From NCBI RefSeq assembly GCF_021130785.1, contig NW_025778033.1, forward strand, positions 60,913 through 124,912: a DNA stretch of 64,000 nucleotides. Reading direction: 5' to 3'. The position numbers and the translations under genes were made by a program. Position 1 is the first letter of the stretch, and each line of letters starts with the position of its first letter. This document shows, piece by piece, positions 48,711-61,990 of this stretch. Origin of the DNA: Homalodisca vitripennis. Taxonomy: Eukaryota > Arthropoda > Insecta > Hemiptera > Cicadellidae. The notes under the pieces are model-generated. The model saw nothing but the letters and a program-made list of their open reading frames with translations, did no database searches and was not told the origin of the DNA.

Positions 48711-48772
48711 ATCGTATCTTTTCTAACAATTCTATGTTTCCCAATAATAACATCGTATCTTGAGATACGATG
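48711..48772. repeat. Left subterminal ATCGTATC sites, one a hairpin
   Basis: ATCGTATCTT occurs at 48711. At 48751-48772 the hairpin CATCGTATC-TTGA-GATACGATG is complete. These repeat the inner part of the terminal repeat and are plausible transposase-binding sites, by analogy with other transposons. Confidence 0.7.
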
Positions 48773-49103
48773 ATTTTTGGGATGTTTTGTAGTTCATGGT
48801 AAGTTTAGAACATTTCAAAACAATGTGATGTTATGTTTATAACATTTCAAGGCATTAGTTTAAAAACATAATGTTTTTGTTGTTCTATAAAATGAGCTAT
48901 TCTTATAAAAGTTATTTTGGAACTCATGAGTTGCCTCACTGATTATTTAAATCAGCTGTTCAATGTCAGAAAATAGTAATATTAGCATCTTGGTGTAGTA
49001 GTCAGCTGCTTATTGTGTATTGGTGTTTCAGCTTTGTTCTTATAGGTTATGTTTTTCCTTTTGGATAATTCAATGTAATCAGAAGTAATATAACATTTTA
49101 AAA

Positions 49104-51170
49104 ATGACTTCAAGAGGTCGACTAATGGTAGACATGATAACAAAGCCTTTTACATCTTCAATAAAAAGGTAAGTTTATTATTTCATGTAATCGAGATAGA
49201 TCTCCGCGCCTCTAAATCCAGAGCAAGCTGCAACTGCAGAAATTGTTGAAAAATTTTATAGAAGATATAAATGACTACGAAGAGGAATTTTGGGATGATT
49301 CAGATTGGGAGCCATTTGGTGAAGAAAGTGATGAATCAGAGAATGAGTTTAGCAGCATTAAAAGAAGTAATAAAAGAAAAGCCACTAGACAATTATTTGC
49401 TCCAAGTAGCAAAAAAGTTACTATTCTAACAGGCCAATCAAACAATCCCCTGCCACTGGCTTATCTAAGCAACACTCAAGATTCCTCCTCCAGTGGTAGG
49501 AAAGAAAATCAGAACACAAATATTACTTATTTACCAGAAGTCAATTGTACCAATACTAATTAAAAAAGGAAGCAAAGTGTATGTGTGCTAAAAACTTGTC
49601 CTGGCAAAAAAAGGAGTGTTTCTGTTGAAAATTGGCAAAGTGTGAAAGCCAAAAGATTGAAAAACCTTGGCTTGGAATATGTTAGCCCTACTACCAAAAA
49701 AAAAATTGTTTCGGCTAAAACAATGGGTGGTGGTTGCATTGAAAAATGCCGATTGAAATGTCAAACGAGGGTAAACCAAGAACAACGCCTTGTTATCTTT
49801 GAAAACTTTTGGAAATTAGGCAATCATACGAGGCAGTGGGATTTCATAGTGAAAACTGCTACCAAGACAGACAAAACAACTGCAACCACCAATGAAAATA
49901 GAGATTCGGAAGAAATTATTCAATTAAATATACTATTCCAGTTCAAAACACCTCTATTCAAGTATGCAAAAAAATGTACTTAGATACATTAAGCATAACT
50001 GATATGTGGGTTAGGACAGCGTTCAATAAACTGGAAAGGTCTGATGAAGTAACAGTAACCCCAGATAAAAGGGGGAAACACACTGAGCGTGTTGTATAAG
50101 AAAGGAAAGTAAGCGACAGTATCTTGAGCAAGGATTGAGCATCGCAAAAATGTATCGGCTATACCAGGAATGGATAAAAGACAAAGGTGGAGAAAGTGCA
50201 ACAATCAGGCAATATACTGATATATTTAATTCAGAATTCAATCTGGGCTTTTTTGTTCCCAAGAAAGACCATTGTGAGTTATGGGAAAACAAAAATGCTG
50301 TAAGAGAAATGAAAGATAGAGATAAGAAAAGAGCACAAATTGACAAGTCAGTAAGTGTAGCTGTCTTCGACTTGCAGAAGACCTTGAACATCCCTCAATC
50401 CGATGTAAGTATATTTTATTACAAGAGAAAGTACGCTTGTTACAATTTTTGATATTGGTAATAACAAAGGATACAGCTACTTCTGGCATGAAGAAATAGG
50501 GAAAAAAGGTTCCAATGAACTTGCTAGCTTCGTTATGGATTTTATCTTGTCTAGAGTAAAAGATGGTGTCAAGGAATTTATTTTTTACTCCGATAACTGC
50601 CCTGGCCAAAACAGAAATCGTTATCATGTACAGTATGTATTCAGCTATGGCGGAAAAACTGAGTGTAACGATCATTCATCGCTTTTTAGAAAAAGGGCAC
50701 ACACAGAATGAAGGTGATTCTATGCATGCACTAATTGAGAGGAGGAGCAAGAACCAAACCATTTATGTTCCTGAACAATGGGTCATGCTCATACGGATGG
50801 CTAAGTCAAGTGGAGAAAAATATATTGTTAAAGAGGTATGTCAAAAAGACATTGTAAAATGTAAAGATCTGGTAACATTTGATAACAGGAACTGGCAGAT
50901 TGATATAAATGGAGAAAAAATTAAGTGGAACTGTATAAAGGAAGTTCATATATAGAAAAGGATAACCCTACAACACTAACTTTAAAATATAACCATACTG
51001 AAGAGACATGCTTTGTACTTGATCTGTACCATAAGCACACTGGAAGCAGAAGAAATATTGAAGACTTAGTTTTAGGACCTGCTTACAAGTCTAAGTTAGC
51101 AATAACAACTTCAAAATATAAGATCTTTTATCTTTGTGCAATGGTATGCAAATTCCAGTAATGTACCAAC
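49104..51170 (+). pseudogene. Transposase-like gene of the DNA transposon, frameshifted
   Basis: A possible first exon starts at ATG 49104 (TSRGRLMVDMITKPFTSS) and ends at a GTAAGT donor at 49169. The next coding part begins near 49225 and is acidic (DYEEEFWDDSDWEPFGEESD). Then come a basic region, KKMYLDTLSITDMWV and DKRGKHTER near 49970-50090, YTDIFNSEFNLGFFVPKKDH, VAVFDLQKTLNIPQSDVS, YSDNCPGQNRNRYH and FLEKGHTQNEGDSMHALIER. The order D (FDLQ), D (SDNC) and a late H-T-Q-N-E-x-D block suggests an RNase H-like DDE/DDD catalytic core; this is inference. I recall similar unnamed arthropod proteins. A stop at 49561 and frameshifts near 49912, 50095, 50445 and 50625 inactivate it. Confidence 0.7.
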
Positions 51171-51544
51171 ATTTTTTTAGAAAACTAAAACATAGCAAGA
51201 CCACCACAAGTGTAGAAAGTGATTGTGAATAGAGTTGTATTTATGAATACTAAATATTGTGTATTCAGAATTTTTTGTATTCCAATTTAAAACAGTTTTA
51301 TGTTTCTATAAGGTTTAAATACTGTTTGAAGTAGTAATTTGAGCTGTTTTAAAGCATAAAAAACTACTGTATTCTGCATTTTGTATGTAATATCAATCAT
51401 AATATTTTTCTTAATAGTAAAATAATGGTAGCTTTATATAGTTTTAATCATGAAAATGTTTCTTTAATAAATAAAATTAACTGTTCCTTTCTAAAACAAT
51501 AACTTTTACTCATTAAATTACCTGAGTCAAAACAGTGAAGATGA

Positions 51545-51700
51545 AATTTCTTCTATATAAGAACATCTTAACTCAAGATACGACGTTCTTATTTGGAAAA
51601 CTGTGAGTAGAAGATAGAATTTCTTCCATATAAGAACATCTTAACTCAAGATACGATGTTCTTATTTGGAAAACTGTGAGTATAAAAAATCGTAACTCAG
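51545..51700. repeat. Right subterminal array: 73-bp tandem unit with inverted ATCGTATC-like sites
   Basis: AAGAACATCTTAACTCAAGA followed by TACGACGTTCTTATTTGGAA (second copy TACGATGTTCTTATTTGGAA) occurs twice, 73 bp apart, starting near 51557 and 51630. Each unit is itself an inverted repeat of the AAGAACATC word. A third partial site, ATCGTAACTCAG, lies near 51688. Confidence 0.8.
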
Positions 51701-51863
51701 TAAACAATCTAAATAATAAAAATTCTTCATGCACAATACTACTAAAATGTGTGTCAGCATAAGTGTATTTATCAATACAAAATTCATTACTTTAGAGAGA
51801 ATAGTCTGGGCTCAGGGATTTTCTATAACTTTCAAACTGCTCTCCTGAAAAATTGCAGATTTT

Positions 51864-51893
51864 GAGATACGATGTTCTTATTCGGAGGCGTCG
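51864..51893 (-). repeat. Right terminal inverted repeat of the DNA transposon
   Basis: The stretch reads GAGATACGATGTTCTTATTC and ends GGAGGCGTCG, followed directly by the AAAT duplication. Confidence 0.9.
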
Positions 51894-51897
51894 AAAT

Positions 51898-54800
51898 GAT
51901 AAATGACATATTGCCTTCAGACAAGTATATAAAGAAACTGAAAGGGTCTGTATTTTGTTATCTAATGCTGATTTAACATTTATTCATGTACCTTCCGGTT
52001 AATTTTAAGTCTCTTGATAAGAAAAATAAGACCTGAGAAAAATATTGTTTTGGTATTGATTATTAACTCTTTTGGCAATCTTTTTATTTCAACCTTCACC
52101 AAAACTAGAGCGAGTGGTGATTTATTTCTGTCTTTTGGGAAACTCTTCTATCGATTCCAAGAAAAAAAAAAAAAAAAAACAACAGTTTGTGTTCTTAGGT
52201 AATGAACATTGTGCCTCGTCTTCTGACTTAAATTTTAGTTTTTTGGACACTTACATAGGACAAAAATGAGATATTAACTTTTTACTACAAACTTTGGAAA
52301 ACTGTATTATCAGATGGTCTGTCACATCTAGCCCAATGGCGAACTAATCGCTGCAGTAACCAAGTCAATAACGCCAACTGAAATGTTCAAAGACAACAAG
52401 TAACATTGAAATACAAACTCTCTTGTTAGAAAAATCATTAGAGTGTCAAACAAGTAATACGTTTGTACAACCAAGAACAAATAAAATAGTTATATAACAT
52501 TCTTAGCTTTCTTTAAAAACACTTACCGTTTACCTTTTTATATTATTCTGCCCATCCTCATTGACCACTTAGACATAGTAATGAGCAGAGCCGGTGCAGT
52601 ACAAGATCCATAATAATGATAAAAATGCCTCAGTTATGGACAGGTATAGAACCTACATTATCTGTAAAATAACACATAGAAAATAATATCCTACTGTAAA
52701 ACAAATTTAAAAAAGAAATTGGACAAGTTTTAAAAGTGTAATAACATATTTAAACCTGTAATCCGTAAAACTTTTGAAGTTATATTTTAAATAAGTTGAA
52801 TTTACCCTAAAAAGGAAGACCCGATAAAAGGATATACTGTAACTATATCGTACCCTATAAATTCTAACATTTTTAGCTTTTCCACAAACACTAAACAGGG
52901 CATTGGTCGAGCGCCCCATTACAACTTGAATTACTCTCAACTTTCTTTTAAACACAGATTAATTAACTTCCAACAGATTAACTTTTAATTTCTACAGTTT
53001 AATTGCCCTTTTCATGTTTAATACGCAGAACACCCACTGTATAGGGACGTATCTTACGACGTAAAAAGTATGTTTGAATAAACATTAACTTATACTCAAT
53101 TTAATAACATTTTAATTTTTTACTTATTATTTTATTTGGACAGTTATACAGTTATACATGACAATACAGTCATGTCTCGTACTGAAAGCCCATTTAGAAT
53201 TAAAGAATAATGTTTATGTTTATACGTTTTCAGACCGGTATTGCTACTGTATTATTTAAATTATTGTTGAAGTTATTTAAGTTTTAACATTTTTGCACCA
53301 ACAATACCTTTTTAGAAGAACGGATACGATTAAATTAGAGAAAAAACACAAACAAGAGATATTTTTTAACAGGATCGTATTCCAATAAGACGCCATTGGA
53401 GCTCAATACAATGAATACGCATTTTACGCGTCACACATCGTATTGGATGTATTGAAAACAGAAATAACCAAGATCGGTTTCATCCATAAAAGGCTTCCTT
53501 GATTTCAATATTTTATTATTTGAAACCAAGTCTTCGCACTATATGTCAACTAGGAGTAATTTTATAATGCTTAACAACAATACAAACATGATTAACAATA
53601 AGACAACAATATTAATAATGCAGCAACAACAATGATGTGGTAATAGTGCCTAATAGATAATTAATAACACAAAAAATATTGGAAGGCACTATTATAAGTA
53701 GAGCTGTTCAAAATGTATAAGCCGTGTCAGAATGCTTTGTACGCTACGTAATATTTACTACGTAATAACCTGTATGATTGATTTTAGATAATACCCAAAA
53801 ATAAGAACGAAAATAAGTTTCAGTGTACTGTAAAATTCAAGATCTCGTGTTTTATTGAGTTTAGAAATAAACAATTTTGAACTTCTAGCTGATCTAATAA
53901 AAGTAAATTGTTCACATCTAAAGTTTTTGTTGCCTTTACTAATAAAATTGGTGTACGTTCTAGGCTATGTATTGTGGGTAAACCTAGATTTTGACATATG
54001 CTTGCAGGTAAATTTTATTCGATGAATGTTTAAGATAACTGATTATTATTTGTATTCTTATAAGATTCAAATATAATAGTTTTTTTTTTTTAATTACAAG
54101 TTGTATTTGATATTTAAAACGATTATATACAGGGTGAGTCAGTTAAGGTGTAATAAAAGGACATTAGGAGCTATACTATGAGCTATAACAAAGAAAAAAT
54201 ACAACCCCCCTCTTCACATACTGGGAATACAATAGAATTATTTTCATTAAATTTAAATAAGAAAGTTTGCCTAAACTGGAGATCCCGGGTTCCCTTCTCA
54301 ATATTTATAAATTCAAAACTGTAACATACAGTACATTGTTTTAAATCTTTAGATTTTACCGTTTCGAAAAAAAAACAAAACGTTAAAAAATTGTGGCTCC
54401 GTATAAAATGTTTTATACAAATTTGAAAGTAAAATAATTAAACCTTAATCTGTTAAAAACTTCAAATAGTCGTAAATGGTCAATGGTACACAACCTGATC
54501 TTAATGAAACGTGCATAGTAATGATTAGTAACTTGAATACCATAAACTTTACGTATTTTTAATAGCAAAAACAGTAATTACACAAAATAAGTCAGACATA
54601 GGTAAATGATTTACGTGTAAAATATATTCTTTACCTATAAGTAGTTTATAAATTGTAGCTAAATTTTTAGGAGTTAAACAATTATTGTGAAATATATTCA
54701 TATAGCTAGTAGTTTAAAAGAAAATTCGTTGAAAATTAAGCGGTTGCAACGTTTATCGTTCTGGTTTTACTGTAAAAACATAGAAAATAAAATATATTTA

Positions 54801-56170
54801 TTACCATAAATCTTGTTACGTTTTGGTTCGCTATTTTGAAACGGTTAAATATTAATTGAAGAATTGCTCCGAAATATTTATTTTTTCAAGGGTTTTAAGC
54901 TCACACATCACGTGGCCTAGAAATAAGTTTGAACGTGTACTAATTATAATTAATTTTAATTATTTTAATTAATTTTAAAATTAATTATTTTTTTAAATTT
55001 ATGATTAATAATACTATTTACGCTTTTATTAAAAAATAATACAAATATGATTTTTAGTCATTCACTACACTAAAACAAAAAGACATATACATGTAAAATG
55101 AAGTAGAACATAGTGTACTGCATTTATAGTTTTCGAATTATAGTTATTTTAACCCTATTCAAAATGTTTATTTTATGTGTGGGGGGAGGCAAAGTTTAAT
55201 TAATATGGCATACGAGAATTTCAAAGAGAATTTTTTCAGATTAAGTATTTGCTCCATATTAAATTCTCCTACTTTAATATGATGTTATTAAATCAATGTT
55301 ATGTTTCAGATTTTTACTTCAGTTTTCATACATTGAAAATTTAAATGTATTAGAAAAAGGGATACAGGAGTTTCAAGTTTATGGCTTGGTTTTGACTGCC
55401 TTTCTTTCCATCTCAGCACACGCAGTTGCTGACTCAGCACTGTCAGCAGCTCGGTCCTATTTTATCACTCTTTAAATTTCAGACAAGGGTTTAAATGTAA
55501 TAATAATTATTATGTCTTTGGTTGACTACAAACAATTACTGCAAGTACAAGTTGTATGAAAGGCTTGTAATACTTAACTGTGTATGTAATATTATCAGGT
55601 TTTAAATAATTCAATAGATAAAGCAAAGAATAGTTTAAATTGTGTACGATACAAGTGTATTAGTTTCGAAGGTGAAACACAAGAGGTAACATAGGTTTGT
55701 AATTCTATAATCCTCACACCATTTACTCGCGTAGCTTTTAATATTCATCTTCTAAAGCATTTAAACTCCTGGTGTAGTTTAAGTACAAGTATTAATAACA
55801 ACCAATAACAATACAAATATAAAATATACGTAATAATAATGTCAACGTAAATTAAAACTACGAAAATATCCACAACTATAGAGACATCATATACATACAT
55901 ATAGTACGAGTATAATAATAATAATATTGTATATGTGAAACATAATGTAGACCAAAGAAGAACTGATATATGTTGTACATATACAAGGGTATTCTAAACT
56001 AAATTTGTATTCCTAAATCACTATCTACATTTTTTTGTGTTAACAATCAATACAAGCCGTTATAGGCTTTGCCGGCGTTGCGTGCAAACCTAATAGCTCA
56101 TTTAATTAAGCAGCATGAGTTATTATGTCATGTATGTTAAAATCTCAAATGACTGCATGAAATTTATTTT
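51898..56170. other. Gene-free AT-rich stretch
   Basis: No gene is recognised. It has an A run near 52160-52178 and many other A or T runs. A possible fragment of a repeat terminus, ACAGGGTGAGTCAGTTAAGG, lies near 54131. The 82-codon frame on the minus strand at 52707-52955 has no motif. Confidence 0.55.
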
Positions 56171-56175
56171 CAAAC

Positions 56176-56890
56176 TAGGTGTTTCCCGCGGTTTCGCACG
56201 CTTTTCGTAAGCCCGTGTATGTGCACTTGTATGTGGTTCAAGTGAATTATATTTCCAACGACGATATAGAGTTTGTAGTCTATTGTTGCCACTATCAAGA
56301 AAATCTGTTAAAAGTGTATGTTTATAGCCATTGTCTACGTACATGTACTTTATTATAAAGTGGTCTAACACTCAAGCTTTAAGTTCAAGCAGAAATGTAT
56401 TTTGAAGACAAATATACATCAAATCTTAGCGCCTTCAAATAGTTTTTCGCTATTTAATATACTTAACTGTCTCGTAATCGCAGTTTATAGTGCACAGGCG
56501 CTTTAAAAACTTAACTTTTGCAGTGCCGCCTGGTGGCGAGATACATCAATAGGCATAGCATATAAACCTTCTCCGTAGAAAAATACATATACATACAAAT
56601 GTTCATAATGATCGGTCAAATAGAGTGTTTTACGATTCTATAAAGAAAATATATACAAACATTCATTTATGTATGTACATGAATATATATAGATTAATTT
56701 ATTATGCAATTTTCTCGTTGCCATTAATAAAGATGTTCACTAACGCTCAGTCAGTTTTCAAGGAGTGAAATGTACCATCATCCAACTCGATGCTACCTAT
56801 ATAGTAATAAAACATTATGCAAAATTTCAATTCTAGCAATCAGTCCGTTCTCAAAATTTCGTGTGGACAGACAAAACTCACATTAAGGAA
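56176..56890 (+). repeat. Interspersed repeat, ACTAGCTGTTACCCGCGG family (copy 1)
   Basis: It begins with a degenerate AACTAGGTGTTTCCCGCGGT then TTCGCACG, and contains AATCAGTCCGTTCTCAAAAT and GTGTGGACAGACAAAACTCA near 56840-56885. I recall this family as widespread in insects. The class is not assigned. Confidence 0.5.
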
Positions 56891-57843
56891 AGGTTAAATA
56901 GGTTCAATAACGCAGCTGTAAATATGCATACAGCTTGCCACTATTAAGCAGACCAGAGTGTAAAGTACACTATCATATTATCTACTAACATATAAAAAGC
57001 AATTTTTACACTCTAGAGCCATATTTTAAAACCTTCATCAGTCGTTACCTCAAGGGAGTTTCATATCTATATCAAAGAAAATGATATCACCTCAGGGTGG
57101 AAGGGACAGACACGTTTTACGAGGCCGCCATTTCGATGACAAATGTCCAGCTAATGTCTGCCGAAAACCCGGAGTAGAAGGTTAGAGGATGTTAGAATTG
57201 GCGTCACATCTGTTTGAGGTAACGATATCTGTTCTCAGGCAACAATTTATTTGATGTCAGTTTGTTCTGTAATCTCAATTATCGTATCAGTAATATTCTG
57301 CTATCGTAAATTAATTGAGATAAACAAAATGCCATTATTAAATTCTATAGGTACAGGTTGAAGTACATTTATTTTAGATTATATTGGCTAATAATATGGT
57401 GGTTATAGTGATTTTTTTTATTCCATCTGTGAAATTTCTAAGAGTGAGCCTAGACGATGGTTGTTATCAATGATGAAGAAAGAGAAGAAGAAGCAGTGTA
57501 AGAGAACAGTTATCGTCCTTTTTAACCTTAAGTAAACTTTGACACCTTTGTTATTTCCATTCTGTTTAATAATGATTGCTTATCATACACCCCTGGTCGC
57601 TTTTACTGATAAATACCGAAATAAAATGCTTATAAAATCTCTTAGTACGTAAGGGTTAAATTCATAAATAATAAACTATCTACAAAGCAATAATATAACA
57701 GAGAACAGAGAGAAATCACATACATAATCTTTTTACAACTAAGACAACAATAAGGAATCAAAATTCTCTCCAAAGTACACAGATTTCAGAGAATAATTGG
57801 CTGAGCGTTAGGAAGGCCTATTTCCACAGGGTCTGGAAAAACA

Positions 57844-57945
57844 TCATTTCTGTAGAGACAGAAATGAAAAACTCATAGAAAAACTCATAGTCACAGAGGT
57901 GGACTATGAGTTTTCTGTTGAAGCTTCATTTCTACTAAAGAAAAA
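57844..57945. repeat. Short imperfect inverted repeat
   Basis: AAAACTCATAGTC (57880-57892) pairs with GACTATGAGTTTT (57902-57914) across a 9-base loop. Flanking CATTTCTGTAGAGACAG-like and CTGTTGAAGCTTCATTTCT-like words extend it imperfectly. No gene is attached. Confidence 0.5.
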
Positions 57946-58078
57946 ATCGAGTTGTCAGTTTATAGAATACAAACTCAGCGTTAGCAAAAAATTTCAATTT
58001 ACTTTTATAACAACAAAAATCACAGTATAAATAAATTTAAAAAAATTGGAATATTATAAAATTCTGATATACAAAACA

Positions 58079-59502
58079 AACTAGCTGTTACCCGCGGCTT
58101 CGCACTTCAATTTTTAGAACCGAAGTCCTTTATAAAAAGCAATTATGATGTAATATGATGGGGTTCCTACATCAAGGCAATACATCAGGTAGATATTATT
58201 AAGTTCATGGTAAATAGTATCAGAGTTTAACTTAAGTATATTATAACATGTTGGGCACGTGTAGGAGCATTTCTGGTTCTAATTAATTATGTACATAAAC
58301 GTCACAGCTGAATCTGCCTTGTAATCCCGATCAAGAAAAACACCAAATCTCGGATCACACAGGGTCTCGGGAAAACTTACTTTGGTTGAAAAGCGTATAT
58401 TTCCAGTCCTTGTCATATATATTCAGGTCTAAGATATTTCCAGTACCATAGCAGAGTTTGGCCTTGTTGTTCTGACGAAGAAAAAAAATATATACTTACT
58501 TAGGGTCGAGATGCCTACTTCGGTTAAAAAGTGCCTACTTAAGATCGTTTTAAATTCACCTTACCTACTATCGTCACAGGTTTTGCTTGCCATATTGCCT
58601 CGATTAAAATACGAGTACTATATAAGTTCGATTATATAGTTTCTCGGAAATCTATTTTTGCGTCAAAAATCGTGTTGGCATAGTTGAGTTTGCTAGGAAC
58701 TGAAAAAACCTATTACGACCTAGGGGGAAGTCCTACCTACTTCTTATTGTACTTCAGGTATAAGGGGGAAATCCTTATTAAGGTTATGCAACATTCCAAA
58801 ATAATCGTTATTAAAGTTTTGCGTTACACTTGTTTTTTGGGCTGTAGCCAGGGAAAGAATGAATTCGTTAAGGTTTGTTAGTATTTCATTTCTCTGTTTT
58901 TTCAGTAAAGCCATTGTTAAAATGTAATATCATAATGTCAAGGACGTGACGCCCACCAGTTTTTAAATAATTTATGTGAAAACATTCATAACTTTGTTCA
59001 TTAAGGTTAGTTTTTATAACAGTATTTAATGCATTAGATGATTTTAATTCGTCCACTGGGCGCAATCTGAAGTTAAAAATTTATATATTAATGTTTCATT
59101 TACTATCTGCATTACACTACCGATCAAGCACTGTTTACTTATTATTGAAAAAATTTAAATGTAAAACAGATGTTTCAGAAAGTTTGTCGATTTATAGCTG
59201 TCAACAGCGGTTTAGTGCCAGTTTAATTTGAATTATGAAACGTCATTACGTTTCGTTTCTTATCATAACATTCGAATGTAAAACAAACTAATTTTTCAAT
59301 TTGGAATTCGACTTTATTTGATGAAATGAATGTGTTATGGGTGGTAAAAGCACTCTAAATGTTAATTCAGACCAAACGCTAAAACCTGTTAAAAATTTTA
59401 GCACAATCCGTATAGCAGTTTCAGCGTGGATTCGAGGACAAACCTCCAAACATCCAAATATCCAAAACATTCAAACTTTCGCATTTATAATATTAGTGGG
59501 AT
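58079..59502 (+). repeat. Interspersed repeat, ACTAGCTGTTACCCGCGG family (copy 2, longest)
   Basis: It begins ACTAGCTGTTACCCGCGGCT and ends CGCATTTATAATATTAGTGG. Near the end it has CCGTATAGCAGTTTCAGCGT, and in the middle GTCGAGATGCCTACTTCGGT. These ends are what I associate with full-length members, so this may be a nearly complete copy of about 1.4 kb. It has no long reading frame. Confidence 0.55.
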
Positions 59503-59504
59503 AA

Positions 59505-61790
59505 AGCATAGATTTTAGAATTAATATGAGTAATACACTTAAAATCGTATCCTTTGAAGCGTCACGCGGTATTGTCCGTTCCCACTTAGTAAGTAGTAAA
59601 AGATTGAAACATATTAATAATTGACCTTAACAACATTTCTTGTCTGCGATACTACACTTCGCATTTTTTTTAAAACAACCTTATTATATGACGTTGTTTC
59701 TCTTTCCAAAGCAGGATTATATGTATTTTTAATTGGTTAATGGGGTTATATAGCATATATCCGGTAAGTAAAGTACAAACTAAATATAACACTAATTCTA
59801 TGTACTAGTAAGTTTGCTAGTAATAGTACGAAAATGATTCTTAAAATTCTTGTGATATCGTTCAAAACAATACAACCATTATAATTGAAGCCTAAATTTA
59901 CTCTCGACAAAAGAAACATAACAGCCCCGTGGAAATACTGGGATAACAAGTTATAACCGGTCAAGTCTGCCTCGTTGAGAGAACAGTTTCCTTGTCAAAA
60001 TGAGACAATCAGGCGGAAGGAATTGGAGCAGAATGAGACCGCAAAGTGTTGCTCCGTAACAAAGTTTGGCCGAGTCCGCCATTGTTAGTGTTACATGTCC
60101 CTGCTTGAGTTGGCAGAAATGTTTGGACGAAAACTCTGTGTTTGCCGTATCTACTCGTGTTTAGACTTGGAATGACAACGTTTATGTTTATTTTTAATAA
60201 ACGAAACTTTAACGTTTAAACTAGTTCTGCTGTATGACACTCAATTATAGAAATGGAGTTCACCAAGTTTTCAACACGAACATGAGAATATTTAAAAATT
60301 AACGTAATTGCTCACAGACTACAGGTTGAGTCTGAAGTCTGGAGACATTCCTGAATGCAGTAATCAAACAAAAGGACTTTGATTGGGCATATTTGAATAT
60401 AAACGGAATTAAAATGAACTTGTAAAACATAAAAATATACATGCGAATTTACTCATAAAAATAAAATAAACTACAACTCTTGAAAATAGTTAGAAGTTAG
60501 TTAGTCCATATGTGACTAAGAATCCCAGAGGGTTCACTTATAGCTGGTTTATACACTTATACTTATAGTTGAACACATACTGGGTACTGCTAAAACTGAT
60601 GTGTCACTTACATCTGGGCAATGTTATGCATGTCCAGGAGCGGCTCATTACTAACAGAAAATGTCGAGATTCTGGGGCGCAAGGGTATTTATATAGGTTT
60701 TACTGCGGGTGATGCAGTCATCTACACACCATAATTTAAAATAGTCTTCATTTCTATTGAAGGAAATTTACTGTTTGAGGAAAACCACAAGTAGATAAGC
60801 TTTTCTTATAGTTTAGTTTTCCAAACCTAAAGCGCAAATGCAAAATATTATACTCCTATGAATTTGCGTGATTCAAATAAAGTGTATTTTTACTCTATAT
60901 TGACCTAGAACTATAAATTTATTTTCTACAGATTTAATACATTTAAGATATTTTTTTAACCATGTAAAAATTGCAGGTATACAAAATATCTGACTAAGCT
61001 AGAAAATTAAGGGAAATAACAGTAGTAAAACATTTATAAAATAATTAAGATGTTGATAATTTTATTATGCAGAATGATGTGGTGTAGGATTCAAAAAATT
61101 GTTAATACCATCTTAGTTCATGAAATGTTACGACATGAATAATTAATACTTGAAACAAAAAGAGCAACATGAAGTTTTGTGTTAAATACATAATTCCAAT
61201 TAGATAAATAAAGTTTATAACATTTGGTTTTATTTAATTTTAGGAGTTCCCGAGAAATACATATTTATTGATGATTTTACCTGAACGCTATCCTTTAATA
61301 TTTTTATGAAATCTTGATAACAGTTCAGAATGAAGTTAGTACGAAAATAACGACACAATAAAATCAGCTATTCCCATTTCTCTCTGGACAGTGACCGAAT
61401 GCTTCATTACCAGTCGAAGTTCGGGTAACATCCTTGAACTGGAAAATAGCCAATTAATTTTAAGTTAATTGATATGTCCTAACTAGTATGCTGGCGTCGT
61501 AGCGTCTTAATTGTTAGCGATGAGAAGATTAAAATACAAACAATATTAAGCAACTCTGGATTTAAGGCATGATTAAATAACAATACAATAGCCTCTACCA
61601 AATGGATTTATCATTTAATAAAATGATATATTCAGCAATAATAATACACTACACAATCATTTTATGTATATACAACTAATATTTGTCGATATTAAAAATG
61701 CCATGATTACTTGTGAGAAATCAATCCTTTGTTATATTACCAGCGGAAGTGAACTATTAACGCATTAGACCTTTTAGGCGAAAATTATAG
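59505..61790. other. Gene-free stretch
   Basis: I recognise no gene. Open frames are short, such as the 72-codon minus-strand frame at 59746-59964, and carry no motif. Confidence 0.55.
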
Positions 61791-61792
61791 GT

Positions 61793-61990
61793 TACTAGCT
61801 GTAACCTTCGGTTTAGCACCATTTCCCCATAGTATAACAGAGGTGTTATAGGAAACCGATTTAAAATGGTATTTCAAGCATTATTGCGATTTAAAGTCAG
61901 TTCGTTCTCGACATATCGTGCGAAGGACAGACGGACGTTTTTTCAGTCCACTCGAGTGGCAAGCTTCACTAATGCTCAGCAGACCAGTAA
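61793..61990 (+). repeat. Interspersed repeat, ACTAGCTGTTACCCGCGG family (copy 3)
   Basis: It begins ACTAGCTGTAACCTTCGGTT and includes AGTCAGTTCGTTCTCGACAT and CGTGCGAAGGACAGACGGAC, then CACTAATGCTCAGCAGACC. The open frame at 61866-62066 is inside the repeat and is not a gene. Confidence 0.55.

Larger units (their letters stand above)
48561..51893 (+). mobile_element. DNA transposon with TIRs, 4-bp AAAT duplication and subterminal palindromes
   Basis: The left end reads CGACGCCTCCGAATAAGAAC and continues ATCGTA; the right end is its complement. AAAT immediately flanks both ends (48557-48560 and 51894-51897), giving a 4-bp target duplication and a 3333-bp element. Subterminal copies of the ATCGTATCTTGAGATACGAT theme occur inside both ends, and a transposase-like gene fills the middle. 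The 4-bp duplication would suit Sola or Chapaev-type superfamilies. I cannot assign one from the sequence alone. Confidence 0.9.

Noticed and set aside
50398..50425. Intron beginning GTAAGTATAT in the transposase-like gene
   Set aside because: The bases continue the conserved reading frame (VSIFYYKRK), so the GTAAGT here is more likely coding than a used donor site.
50238..50675. Minus-strand 145-codon open frame
   Set aside because: It lies antisense across the transposase-like gene, whose plus-strand frames carry the recognisable motifs.
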